This document shows, piece by piece, positions 42,109-51,205 of a DNA stretch of 64,000 nucleotides. Source of the stretch: Oligoflexia bacterium (GTDB lineage Bacteria > Bdellovibrionota > Bdellovibrionia > JABDDW01); contig JADJXN010000014.1 of assembly GCA_016715815.1 (NCBI GenBank), positions 62,001 through 126,000 on the forward strand, in the 5' to 3' direction. A program made the translations under genes and the position numbers. The first letter of the stretch is position 1. Each line of letters opens with the position of its first letter. The notes below the pieces were generated by a model, which saw only the letters and a program-made list of their open reading frames with translations, made no database searches and was not told the DNA's origin.

Positions 42109-44314
42109 GCTTTTTCTTAAGCCATACTTTTGAAAAAGGTCTATTTGTTTTAAACTCACTTGCTAAATTGTCATCTGTAATGAGGTTTAAGTAGGGCTGT
42201 GGGCCGCGCAGTGTATCTCCTAAATCAGTAAATTCAGTGTCCTTAATAATTTTTTGCATAATGGCCATATGCTCTTTGTCTTTGGTAAATAATGGTTTTC
42301 CGTCAACAATAAAGTTTAAAAGTGCATTTTTCCTTTCATCTTTTGAAAAGACAAATGGCCTGTCACTTCCTGCAATTTCATTGGCATACTTTACAACATG
42401 CTTAAATACATGTGCCATTGTGTAGGGAACATCAGGTGAATTGGTGGCGTTTACATAAAAGACACCACCCTCATTTAATAGAGATTTTGCTAATTCAAAA
42501 TATTCTTTTGAAAGTAGGTTTGAAATTTGAGACCTGTAGTAGAAAGTTGTATTCATAAAAATAAAGTCATATTTTTTTTCTCTGTGTTTTCTCATCCAGC
42601 GACGGCCGTCATCTATAATAATATTTACCTTTGGATCAGTTAATATGGTAGCAGTATGAGGATATTGTTTTATCAGATCAATGTAGCCGTCATTAATTTC
42701 AATAACATCAATTTTTTGAATACTTAAAAACTTAGAGTACACCCATGTCCATGACCCTGTAGAAAGGCCAATTTGAAGTGCTGTTTTTGCTGTTGGGTGA
42801 AGTACGCCCATGGCAAACGCTCTATGTAATGAGTTTTGGTCATTCACAGCTTCTGTGCTAAAGCGGCCGTCATAACCTCCATCACCATACATAATATCAG
42901 CATGCCCCGGATCTTTTACGACTGTAAGTATTCCCCCTCTGTTTTCAATTTTATGCACAAATGGGTAGAGGGTGCCCAAGGTTCTTTCAAATACCAATTG
43001 ATAACTTGCCTTGTGGTTTAAAATTCCAACAAAACCAACTAGGCTGATTACAGTTGGCACTAAAATGCTTTTGGTTTTAGTCTGTGTGGTTAATAAAAGT
43101 ACCCAGCCAAGGGCAATGGAAACAGCTGTAAAAATAGCTGCTACTTCGTTGATATCAAAGCGCTGTAGAAGATAAAAACCTGTAAAAAGTGGGCCCGCGG
43201 TTGAGCCGACAATATTAGCAAAGTACAAATAAGAAATAGATCTACCAACGACTACCTTTGTATTAACCACATAGTGATTGATTAATGGAAATATAAGCCC
43301 ATAAGCAGCAGCAATAGCTGCTGATGTAAGAAGGAGTAATCCAATGGGAATTAAGCGAAATTTAGTGCCAACTACCTCAATAAGTTTCGCCGCTATTGGA
43401 ATTGAAAAGAAAAAAATAAAACCTGCAATAATAAGTATTTTCCCAATAATATTTAATAACGGATAGTTATTTTTCTCACATATCTTATTAGCTACAAGAG
43501 AGCCAAAGGCGATTCCAAATAATATCGTTCCTAAAACTACGGCAAATATTTTGGCTTGGCTTCCTGTAGCGTAGCCAAAAAATCTAAACCAGATTATTTC
43601 CTGGCTCATAGATATAAAGCCTGTGACAGCACACAGCATCAGCATTAATAGAAATGGCTTGGTAAATATTTTAATTTTTTTGCTGCTTTCAGTTTTTACT
43701 TTATCTGAAGCATTAATTTTTGAACCAAGTTTAACTCCTAAAAGCACAACTAAAAAATTGCACATGGCTGCAAAAAATGATGAAAATTTAAGGCCAAAAT
43801 ATAAAAATAAAAAGTTAACTGTAAAAAAACATGCAAAACCTGCTCCCAAAGTGTTTATAAAATAAAGAAGAGCTACGGTTTTTCCAACATTTTTTTGCTG
43901 GCTAAACACATGAGTACTTAAGAGTGGAAGAGTGGCCCCCATGAGTGTAGTTGGAATTGAAAGTAATGCATAAATTGTAAATGTGTCTTGTAGTAATGTG
44001 TTGTGAACAGTGATATCTGCTACAGTGTTCATTAAATAAACACTTACACATCCAAAAAGTCCTATTAGTACTTCACACAGTATAAATAGCTTAAAACACT
44101 TATCTGGATATTTTTTTGAAAGATATCCGCCAAATAGTGAACCAAGGCCTAAGCCAAACATAAAAATACTTACAATAATAGTTACAGATTCAATATTTAC
44201 TCCAAAATATTGATAAAGAGCTCTGTGCCAAACAACTTGGTAAATCAAAGCTGCGAATCCTGAAAGAAAAAATAAAAGCATTAGCATGCCGGTATTATTT
44301 TTAATTTTTTTCAT
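42098..44314 (-). CDS. Fused MFS-like membrane domain and polyamine aminopropyltransferase-like protein
   Basis: A 738-residue protein. About 430 N-terminal residues form 12 or so membrane segments (starting LMLLFFLSGFAALIYQVVWH). The C-terminal part is spermidine synthase-like: YGDGGYDGRF, ALQIGLSTGSWTW, IDVIEINDGYIDLI and KYDFIFMNTTFYY. In place of the catalytic aspartate of true aminopropyltransferases the last block has N, so polyamine synthesis is doubtful. Such fusions are widespread and of unknown role. It sits beside sulfatase and GT genes. Confidence 0.85.
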   Translation of the reverse strand: MKKIKNNTGMLMLLFFLSGFAALIYQVVWHRALYQYFGVNIESVTIIVSIFMFGLGLGSLFGGYLSKKYPDKCFKLFILCEVLIGLFGCVSVYLMNTVADITVHNTLLQDTFTIYALLSIPTTLMGATLPLLSTHVFSQQKNVGKTVALLYFINTLGAGFACFFTVNFLFLYFGLKFSSFFAAMCNFLVVLLGVKLGSKINASDKVKTESSKKIKIFTKPFLLMLMLCAVTGFISMSQEIIWFRFFGYATGSQAKIFAVVLGTILFGIAFGSLVANKICEKNNYPLLNIIGKILIIAGFIFFFSIPIAAKLIEVVGTKFRLIPIGLLLLTSAAIAAAYGLIFPLINHYVVNTKVVVGRSISYLYFANIVGSTAGPLFTGFYLLQRFDINEVAAIFTAVSIALGWVLLLTTQTKTKSILVPTVISLVGFVGILNHKASYQLVFERTLGTLYPFVHKIENRGGILTVVKDPGHADIMYGDGGYDGRFSTEAVNDQNSLHRAFAMGVLHPTAKTALQIGLSTGSWTWVYSKFLSIQKIDVIEINDGYIDLIKQYPHTATILTDPKVNIIIDDGRRWMRKHREKKYDFIFMNTTFYYRSQISNLLSKEYFELAKSLLNEGGVFYVNATNSPDVPYTMAHVFKHVVKYANEIAGSDRPFVFSKDERKNALLNFIVDGKPLFTKDKEHMAIMQKIIKDTEFTDLGDTLRGPQPYLNLITDDNLASEFKTNRPFSKVWLKKKLNL

Positions 44315-44344
44315 AAAAATAATTGTAGCACAAAGCAGGCGATC

Positions 44345-46027
44345 TCAACGAATACGATTTTGTAAGCTCATGTTAAATACTTCTTTAAAATCATAAGGCA
44401 GTTTTTCTAGGCGAAAGTCGAAATCATACAGGTAAAACTGGTTAGAGCGGCCAAACATATCGCCTGTCATAAATTTTTTTTCAATAAAGTTTCCCTCCCA
44501 AAGTGGAGGTCCATAGCTTCTAATTACCTCTGATGGATTGTAGCCCATATAGATAAGAAGGCTCGGAAAAATAAAAAAGTGAGATGCTTGAGTTTTTAAA
44601 TTATTAGTTTTAAAAAGCTGTTTCCCTTCACGACCCATTATAAACAAAGGCACAATGAGTTGTTCTTGTGGAACATTAATAGTGGCGCAATGATCCCCCG
44701 TGCCCCCAAAACTAGCTCCATGGTCAGAGGTGTAAATAACAGCTAATGAATCTAATTCTTTTATACTGGGGTAAAGTTCTTTAAAAAAGCCGTCAACATT
44801 CCAATAAATTGTGTTGGCATAGGTATTAATCATCTCATTAATATCAGCTTTAGCAAAATTTTCGTTTTTCATAACAGGCTTAAAAACAGCTTTTTCTTCA
44901 GGGTAGCGCTGATTGTAGGAAAAGTGTGCTCCTACTTTATTTACAAGTACAAAGGATTTTTCCTCCTTTTGTATAATTTCAGCAATTTTTTTAGCTAAAT
45001 CAGAATCTATATAGTGCTCATGTATTTTTCCTTTAGGGTTATATATTTCATCAATTGCGTTTAGATCATACTTACTCATGTGATTTTGCAACTCGCCCTT
45101 CTTAATTTGCCCATCTAGGTAGTAAGTTTTATAGCCTGCAGATTTTGCATATTGAAAATGTGTTGGTAATTTTAATGCGGCACCATTTTTGCTTGGAAGC
45201 CCGCTTAATTGAACACCTGTTCTTAATATAGTATTTGTATCTACAGAACAATTTGCGGCAGAAATAGCTACGCCTAAGTTTTTAATTTCATTTTTAATTG
45301 AGTATAAAAAAGGTGTCGTTTGAATTTTACTATTATTAATTGTTATAAAATCTCCTCGTACAGCTTCATCTACAATTAAAATCACTTTTTTAATTCCATT
45401 TTTGTTTGAAGTAAGTGTTACTTTGTCTTTGGGCCCATAGTACATTTGATCGCTTGTCCCAAAAAATGTTAAACCAGCAAGGGCAGGTACTCTATAAAGT
45501 GCTGGAAAAGCATCTCTTGTCCCAGATGTTTTAAAAAGAATGAGGTAGGTGAGACTAAAGGCTATGGGTGCAACAACGAGCCAGCGTTTATTAATTCTAA
45601 AGCGAATACTAAGAGGCAATAGTAATAAAATGCTAAAAAGTATGGCTTTAAGCACACTTGTTAAAATAATAAAACCAAATGATCTTATTGCATCATTAGC
45701 ATACTTATATTCTTCAACAAGAAGCCTAATTTCTAAAAACTTTAAGCCGTAGCCATTTATTTCCAAAAACACAAAGTGAAGCGTTAAAGCAAGGGCATTT
45801 GTAATAATAAAAACCCAGCGAACTGCTTTTGATTTATTAAGTAAAACAACTACGAAACTTAAAATAATCAAGAGATAAGTAATTAAATATAATGAAGCCT
45901 TGGCAAAAGTAGTTGCACTGTAAAGGTGATTTAGCTCATTGAAAAATGAAAAATCTTTGAATTCAATGTAATTTAAAAATAATAATAGAAATAAGTATAA
46001 TATAAAAAACTGAATTTTTTTACTCAT
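44345..46027 (-). CDS. Sulfatase-fold inner-membrane transferase (phosphoethanolamine-transferase-like)
   Basis: A 560-residue protein with about five N-terminal membrane segments and a periplasmic sulfatase-superfamily domain. LIVDEAVRGDFI resembles the first metal-binding block of EptA/LtaS-type enzymes, DTNTILRTG is the nucleophile region and IYTSDHGASFGG with GDHC supplies the second metal site. It could add phosphoethanolamine or phosphoglycerol to a surface glycan. The start overlaps the preceding GT gene by 8 bp, so it belongs to the same operon. Confidence 0.82.
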   Translation of the reverse strand: MSKKIQFFILYLFLLLFLNYIEFKDFSFFNELNHLYSATTFAKASLYLITYLLIILSFVVVLLNKSKAVRWVFIITNALALTLHFVFLEINGYGLKFLEIRLLVEEYKYANDAIRSFGFIILTSVLKAILFSILLLLPLSIRFRINKRWLVVAPIAFSLTYLILFKTSGTRDAFPALYRVPALAGLTFFGTSDQMYYGPKDKVTLTSNKNGIKKVILIVDEAVRGDFITINNSKIQTTPFLYSIKNEIKNLGVAISAANCSVDTNTILRTGVQLSGLPSKNGAALKLPTHFQYAKSAGYKTYYLDGQIKKGELQNHMSKYDLNAIDEIYNPKGKIHEHYIDSDLAKKIAEIIQKEEKSFVLVNKVGAHFSYNQRYPEEKAVFKPVMKNENFAKADINEMINTYANTIYWNVDGFFKELYPSIKELDSLAVIYTSDHGASFGGTGDHCATINVPQEQLIVPLFIMGREGKQLFKTNNLKTQASHFFIFPSLLIYMGYNPSEVIRSYGPPLWEGNFIEKKFMTGDMFGRSNQFYLYDFDFRLEKLPYDFKEVFNMSLQNRIR

Positions 46028-47072
46028 GCCTATTACTCACGGCCTTGTAGATATCTAGGTGCATATCTGCAATTTTTGGCCATTTATACTTAAGAGAGTA
46101 TTGCTTTGCTCCAATGGAAAGTGTCTTTAATAGTTCTTTATTTTTAATAAGCTCACTTATGGCTTTTGTAAAATCAACTTCATTAGCCTGGCAAAAATAA
46201 ACATTTTTTAAATGCTCAAAATCAGGCTCAAAAGCTGTGGGCTTTGTGGTTATAATGGGCATGCCAAGATCAGCACAGGCTTGTAGTGTACCATGCCTGG
46301 GACTGGCACCATCAATAAATGGTAATACCGCTAAGTCTTGACTAATAATAAGTGAGGCAATTTCTTTATTTTCTAATTCTCCTGTAAAAGTAATTTTATC
46401 TTTTAAATTATGACTGAGTACTAAGTTATCTAGTTCTTTATGGTAGTTTTCTTTTTTAGGATTAAATGGGCCTATAAGTGTAAGATGGGTATTTTTTAAA
46501 TTTTTTAAAGCTTTAATTAATATTTCAAGTTTCCGATTTTTATTAATCTTGCCAAAGTGAATAATTTTTTTAATATTACTGTCTTTTACTTTATACTCAA
46601 GTTCTGTGTTTGATATGTTGCTTCCTACTCCAAAGATTCTTGTTTTTTTAGAATAGGTAGAATCAATCTTTTCAAGAGATTTTAAAGATCCCTGATCATT
46701 TACAATTATAAACTTACTTTTTTTATATAAAAATGAATCTCTTATTTTTTCAATTTTATAACGGTGAAAAACTTCATGGGCTGTTAGGATAAGTGGCTTT
46801 TCAACTCGGCTTAATAAAATAGGAAGCAAAAAACCGCGCTTAAATCCGTATGGTTCATACTGTAAATGAATAAGGTCAAATTCTGAATTGTTTAAATAAT
46901 TGTAAAGCTTTAATACATCCATATTATTCCATTTACTTATTAGGTCTGATTTTTGGTAGAAATGAGTAATTTTAATATTTTTCTTCTCTAACTCTGAACA
47001 TAAATTGTAAGTGTAGTCCCCAATGCCACAAATTGCAGGTGGATAGTTTGCAGATATCATGGCTATTTGCAT
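46020..47072 (-). CDS. Glycosyltransferase family 4
   Basis: A 350-residue GT-B enzyme. N-terminal half: SANYPPAICGIGDYTYNLCS, close to mannosyl/glucosyltransferases that begin with PPxxGGIGDY. C-terminal half: IHFGKINKNRKLEIL, LPFIDGASPRHGTLQACADL. It overlaps the neighbours by 10 and 8 bp, so the run from the SLBB protein to the sulfatase-like protein is one minus-strand operon. Confidence 0.88.
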   Translation of the reverse strand: MQIAMISANYPPAICGIGDYTYNLCSELEKKNIKITHFYQKSDLISKWNNMDVLKLYNYLNNSEFDLIHLQYEPYGFKRGFLLPILLSRVEKPLILTAHEVFHRYKIEKIRDSFLYKKSKFIIVNDQGSLKSLEKIDSTYSKKTRIFGVGSNISNTELEYKVKDSNIKKIIHFGKINKNRKLEILIKALKNLKNTHLTLIGPFNPKKENYHKELDNLVLSHNLKDKITFTGELENKEIASLIISQDLAVLPFIDGASPRHGTLQACADLGMPIITTKPTAFEPDFEHLKNVYFCQANEVDFTKAISELIKNKELLKTLSIGAKQYSLKYKWPKIADMHLDIYKAVSNRHE

Positions 47073-48166
47073 AAAACATCCTTATATAATTGAATGTGTC
47101 TTGCCACCATTTTATCTAATGTGAAATTATTTTTGAAATGGCTTAAAGCGGCTTCACTCATTTTTTTATAAAGCTCAGGGCTGTTAAGTAGCTTATTTAT
47201 AGCATTTGCCGTAGCGCTTATATCCCCCACTGGTACATGCAGTCCTGTTATTCCATCTTGATTAACAAAGCTTACTCCGGTATTTAGTTTTGTTGTAACT
47301 AGGGGCTTGGCATTACTTAGGGCTTCTATTAAACACATACCAAAAGCTTCGCTTTGATTTGTTGAGGTCAATGCCACAAGCTTTGCTGCTTTATAATAAG
47401 TTGGCAAAAACTTGTCTTGAATATATCCCTTAAAGATAACTTTGTTTTGAAGCTTAAGTTTTGTGGTTAATTTTTTTAACTTATTTAATTCAGGTCCAGT
47501 GCCAATAATTATAAGCTTGCCATCTACAGTTTTCATACTTTGAATAAGAATATTTAAATTTTTATACTTAACTAGCCTTCCTACAAATAAAACTATATTT
47601 TCACCAAACTCTTTATGCATTTGCACTAAATTTTCATTTTGATTTATTTCAAAGAGGGATGTGTCTATTCCAAAAGGAATAACTTCACAATTATTTTTGA
47701 ATTTTTTTAAAATTTCAGATGATTCTATCAACTCTTGTGAGGACGCAATTATTTTTTTTGCATTTTTGAGAAACTTGTCAAGTTGTGGTTTGTAAAGTTT
47801 TAAAGCAGCAGGGTATCTAACAATATCACAGTGATAAGTAACAATGTAGGGTATCTTAAGATTTTTTATTGCCAAAGTAGCCATGGGATTTGGCAAATGG
47901 ACATGTAAGAGATCGGGATTTAATTTTTTAATTGTACTTTTTAGAGCTGGGTTTATTGGTGTTGATGCAACAACGGCTAATCTTGCGAGCCTATATATTT
48001 TAAAGTTATTTTTGGTCTCCTCTACGGTTTTATTTTCTACATTCGAGCAGACGCAAGTTATATTGGCAAGATTACTTTGACTTAGTGCGGAGCAAAGCTC
48101 ATACACTACTCGCTCTATACCGCCAGTGACAGGTGGCAAATACTTTCCAATATGAGTAATTTTCAT
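47063..48166 (-). CDS. Glycosyltransferase family 4
   Basis: A 367-residue GT-B enzyme. MKITHIGKYLPPVTGGIERV is the start; an extra 23 codons upstream are open but would overlap the SLBB gene deeply, so the ATG at 48166 that shares one base with its TAA stop is preferred. The donor half contains FVGRLVKYKNLNILI and SEAFGMCLIEALSNAKPLV (EX7E). Donor unknown. It is the second gene of the operon. Confidence 0.9.
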   Translation of the reverse strand: MKITHIGKYLPPVTGGIERVVYELCSALSQSNLANITCVCSNVENKTVEETKNNFKIYRLARLAVVASTPINPALKSTIKKLNPDLLHVHLPNPMATLAIKNLKIPYIVTYHCDIVRYPAALKLYKPQLDKFLKNAKKIIASSQELIESSEILKKFKNNCEVIPFGIDTSLFEINQNENLVQMHKEFGENIVLFVGRLVKYKNLNILIQSMKTVDGKLIIIGTGPELNKLKKLTTKLKLQNKVIFKGYIQDKFLPTYYKAAKLVALTSTNQSEAFGMCLIEALSNAKPLVTTKLNTGVSFVNQDGITGLHVPVGDISATANAINKLLNSPELYKKMSEAALSHFKNNFTLDKMVARHIQLYKDVLCK

Positions 48167-48654
48167 TATCTTGTTCTTGTAATTAGAAGTGTGCTTAAAA
48201 CAATGCCTGCCACACCTGATAAAATTCCTATCCATAAGGAAGCTGCTACAAGTGGGTCGCTTTTTGTTTCAACTAATATTGTATCTTGATCTTGTATTGC
48301 AGGCATAGTTTTGTTGTCAGAAAACAAATCTTTTGCATTTATCCTGTGTGAGCTAATTTGATTTCCTTTTACATTTCTTAAGTGAATACTAGTTAAGTCT
48401 GCATTATCAACAACCCCACCAGCGTAGGAAAATAATTGTGTCAAATCTGTTTGAATAGGAATGTGGTAAACTCCTGGAAATCTAACGCCTCCAACAAGAT
48501 TTACTGTGATGAGTGGCTTTCCTTCAATTCTTCCTACAAAATATTCGGAGCCAAAGTTGTTTTGCATGGTATTACTAACATCTAAACCTGGAATTTGTGC
48601 AAATGTTGTTGATGCTATAAACTGTATAGTTAAAACTACTATAAAGGTTTTCAT
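48166..48654 (-). CDS. Stand-alone SLBB-domain protein with C-terminal membrane anchor
   Basis: A 162-residue protein: signal peptide (VVLTIQFIASTTFAQ), one SLBB fold (LVGGVRFPGVYHIPIQ, LTQLFSYAGGVVDNADLTSI), a DQDTILVETKSD strand, then a C-terminal membrane segment (LWIGILSGVAGIVLSTLL) followed by RTR. SLBB domains occur in Wza-type export proteins, but the poly-export (PES) domain and a lipobox are missing, so this is not a complete Wza. It is divergent from the Wzc-like gene and may connect it to the outer membrane. Confidence 0.8.
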   Translation of the reverse strand: MKTFIVVLTIQFIASTTFAQIPGLDVSNTMQNNFGSEYFVGRIEGKPLITVNLVGGVRFPGVYHIPIQTDLTQLFSYAGGVVDNADLTSIHLRNVKGNQISSHRINAKDLFSDNKTMPAIQDQDTILVETKSDPLVAASLWIGILSGVAGIVLSTLLITRTR

Positions 48655-48760
48655 ACATTCATATTACAGTTAGTTAGTTTATGAACAAAGAAAAATAAAA
48701 AATGCTAATCCTAAGTCTAGTTTTTCTAAAGATATTATTTGTTTGGTCGATGACGCCTAT

Positions 48761-51064
48761 ATGGATCCAAAAGTAACGCCAAATAAGGACCTAGCGAAGG
48801 CTCAAATACCTCATCATAATGAGCCTATTGTTGGTACTTTAACATTAAGAGAAATTTTCAGATTACTTAAGGTATACAAGTACTTTATTGGATCTATCAC
48901 TATCATGAGTATTTCTGTAACAGCATTGCATGATTTATTTTCAACTGCTCAATATAAAACAAGTGTTGTTATTAACGTAGCACCTGATAGCTCATTAAAG
49001 TCTATGACTGATGTAACAGGTTACTTTAGGCATGAAGACATGATGCTTAGTAAAATGAATGCTCTGGGAGAGTATTTTAAATCCCAAGATTTGGCTAATA
49101 AAGTTTTAAGTGATTTAATTGAAGAAAAAGGAAATGTACCTCTTATTGAAGGCGCGGGCATAAATTGGTTTTTAGGGAAGCTTGGTTTGACAAAACCACT
49201 AACTGTTGAGCAAGCAATGCAAAAAATGCCTAGAATTACAGTAGCCTCAAGAGTGATGTCCTTTTTAAAAGCACAAAATAATTTTACAAACAATACCTTT
49301 ACTATTGAATCTACAGCTGCAGATCCAGAAATTGCCGCATTTTTAGCTAACTCCTCAGCGAAAGCACTTTTAGAAATAAACCACAGTGTTAGTTTAAAAA
49401 TGGTTGTAGAAGTAAAAAGATTCTTACATAACCAAGCAGCTGATTTAGGGCAAAAACTTAAAGAACTTGAATCAAGCTTAACAAGTTTTCAATCTAAAAA
49501 CCAAATCCTGTCATTAGAAGAGGCTGAGCGAACAGCTTATAACAGTATTGATAGGTCAGAACAAGCACTCACAGAAACAGAAGTGAGACTGGGTGCTAAT
49601 GAAAAGCTTGTTGAGCATGTTAAAAAAGAAATGGTTGATGTTAGAAATAGCATTGGAAGTGGCGGCTTTTCTGGAAGCCATCTATACTTAGCTCAACTAC
49701 AGCATAGGCTTAGTATGCTTCAATACCAGTATGCACTTGCAAAGCCTGACTCTGAAGAGGGAAAAAAAATTAATTCAGAAATTTCTGAATTAACCTCTAC
49801 GTATAAGAAGACATTATCATCTGGGGATGCAATTAAAAATGTAATAGCAGTAAGCCCACTACAATATTACAATAGTTTAGAAAATGCACTTTTAAAGCTT
49901 ACTAAAGATCAACAACAACTTCGTTCTGATTTAGAAATACTTAGAAAAACTAGTCAGCAGAGTAAAGCTAAAATTCCAAAACTAGCAGTCACAACACAGC
50001 AGATTAATGATTTAAAAAGAAATATTCAACTTACTTCAGAATTATATTTAGCTATTAGAAAAAAGATTCAAGAAACAGAAATACAAGAAGCGGGAACCAT
50101 TAATGACATAAGTATTGTGTCAGAAGCCCCTGTGCCAGACATTCCTCATATGGTACCACTACTTGTAAAAGTAGGCTTTGCAGCATTTGTTGGCTTATTT
50201 TTCTCAACACTGGTTGTACTAATTAGAGAAGCTGTTATTCCTACAGTAAGAAACCGACGTGACCTTGAAAAGTTCGGTCTTTTAATTTTAGCAGAAGTTC
50301 CAGCTGTGACAGGCGTTGAAACTCCAAATAAAAATATTGTAATTTTAAGAGATTGTCCTATTTCTTACGAAGCTGATGTTTATAGATCAATGCGTATGCG
50401 TTTATTAAAACTAGAAAAGTTAATTTTAAATAAACCTGAAAAGCCCGCAACAAAAAATGCAACTGTTTTAATGATGACAAGTCCTCGTGGCGGTAATGGT
50501 AAAACATTTACAGCTGTTAATTTATCTAATGTGTTAGCTAAAGGGCAATATAAAACACTTCTTGTGGATTTAGACTTAAGAAACCCATCAGTTAGAGATT
50601 ATTACCCAAATGCCAAAAAAGATGTAACGATAGATAATCTTATTTTAAATCCTGCAAAAATTGATAAAAGTAAAATTGTAAATAATATTGGAACTAACCT
50701 TGACGTAGCCTTTGGTTACGGTAATGTTACTAACCCTGCCGAAAAACTTGATTCAAGTGTAGTGCATAATTTTATTGAGCAGTTTAGAAAAGAATATGAT
50801 TACATTATTATTGATGCGCCACCAGCTCTTGGTGTTATTGATAGTCAAATGATCATTCCCAATGTTGATATGGTTATATTTGTAACAGAACATAGAAGAA
50901 CGCACCGTGAAGACGTGCATTTAGCTGTGCACATGTTAAAGGATAACCACCAAAAACCACTTTTAGCTGTTATTAATTTTGTTCACAGAGAATTTACCTA
51001 CTACGACACTCTTAGGTATTACGAATACCGCATTCCAAAAGATAAACCTGAGAGCGCTGCTTAA
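48761..51064 (+). CDS. Wzc-like polysaccharide copolymerase and bacterial tyrosine kinase
   Basis: A 767-residue inner-membrane protein. The N-terminal Wzz domain starts at about residue 30 with one membrane segment, a long periplasmic coiled coil, and a second segment (LLVKVGFAAFVGLFFSTLVV). The cytosolic BY-kinase domain has Walker A TSPRGGNGKTFT, Walker A' LLVDLDLRNPS and Walker B DYIIIDAPPA. The tail TYYDTLRYYEYR holds five tyrosines, the autophosphorylation cluster. Oligomer cycling should control chain length. The ATG at 48761 is chosen; a TTG 18 nt upstream is also possible. Neither has a clear ribosome site. Confidence 0.93.
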   Translation: MDPKVTPNKDLAKAQIPHHNEPIVGTLTLREIFRLLKVYKYFIGSITIMSISVTALHDLFSTAQYKTSVVINVAPDSSLKSMTDVTGYFRHEDMMLSKMNALGEYFKSQDLANKVLSDLIEEKGNVPLIEGAGINWFLGKLGLTKPLTVEQAMQKMPRITVASRVMSFLKAQNNFTNNTFTIESTAADPEIAAFLANSSAKALLEINHSVSLKMVVEVKRFLHNQAADLGQKLKELESSLTSFQSKNQILSLEEAERTAYNSIDRSEQALTETEVRLGANEKLVEHVKKEMVDVRNSIGSGGFSGSHLYLAQLQHRLSMLQYQYALAKPDSEEGKKINSEISELTSTYKKTLSSGDAIKNVIAVSPLQYYNSLENALLKLTKDQQQLRSDLEILRKTSQQSKAKIPKLAVTTQQINDLKRNIQLTSELYLAIRKKIQETEIQEAGTINDISIVSEAPVPDIPHMVPLLVKVGFAAFVGLFFSTLVVLIREAVIPTVRNRRDLEKFGLLILAEVPAVTGVETPNKNIVILRDCPISYEADVYRSMRMRLLKLEKLILNKPEKPATKNATVLMMTSPRGGNGKTFTAVNLSNVLAKGQYKTLLVDLDLRNPSVRDYYPNAKKDVTIDNLILNPAKIDKSKIVNNIGTNLDVAFGYGNVTNPAEKLDSSVVHNFIEQFRKEYDYIIIDAPPALGVIDSQMIIPNVDMVIFVTEHRRTHREDVHLAVHMLKDNHQKPLLAVINFVHREFTYYDTLRYYEYRIPKDKPESAA

Positions 51065-51104
51065 TTAATATAATATTTAATTTTTTAATTTATTTCTAGA
51101 GTTC

Positions 51105-51182
51105 ATAGCCCTAGGTCTGGCTAAAGCTACAGAGGTGATAAAAGTTTTCCGATAATAATGCGAAAGGGAAAAACTAGGTTGT
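51105..51182 (+). ncRNA. Candidate structured leader upstream of the WecA-type gene
   Basis: Between Wzc and WecA genes (141 bp), CCTAG (51110-51114) can pair with CTAGG (51174-51178). Inside, TCTGGCT pairs with AGC-TACAGA imperfectly, and AGTTTTCC pairs with GGGAAAAACT around an AATAATGCGAAA-type loop. The result would be a three-way junction ending about 25 bp before the ATG. It fits no riboswitch consensus I can recall, including the c-di-GMP GEMM aptamer. It could be chance. Confidence 0.3.
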
Positions 51183-51205
51183 GGATATGCTAATATAAAA
51201 GAGAT

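Noticed and set aside
51065..51205. c-di-GMP (GEMM) riboswitch in the WecA leader
   Set aside because: The conserved GCAAACC and GACGCAAAGCC segments are missing; only a generic three-stem fold is possible.
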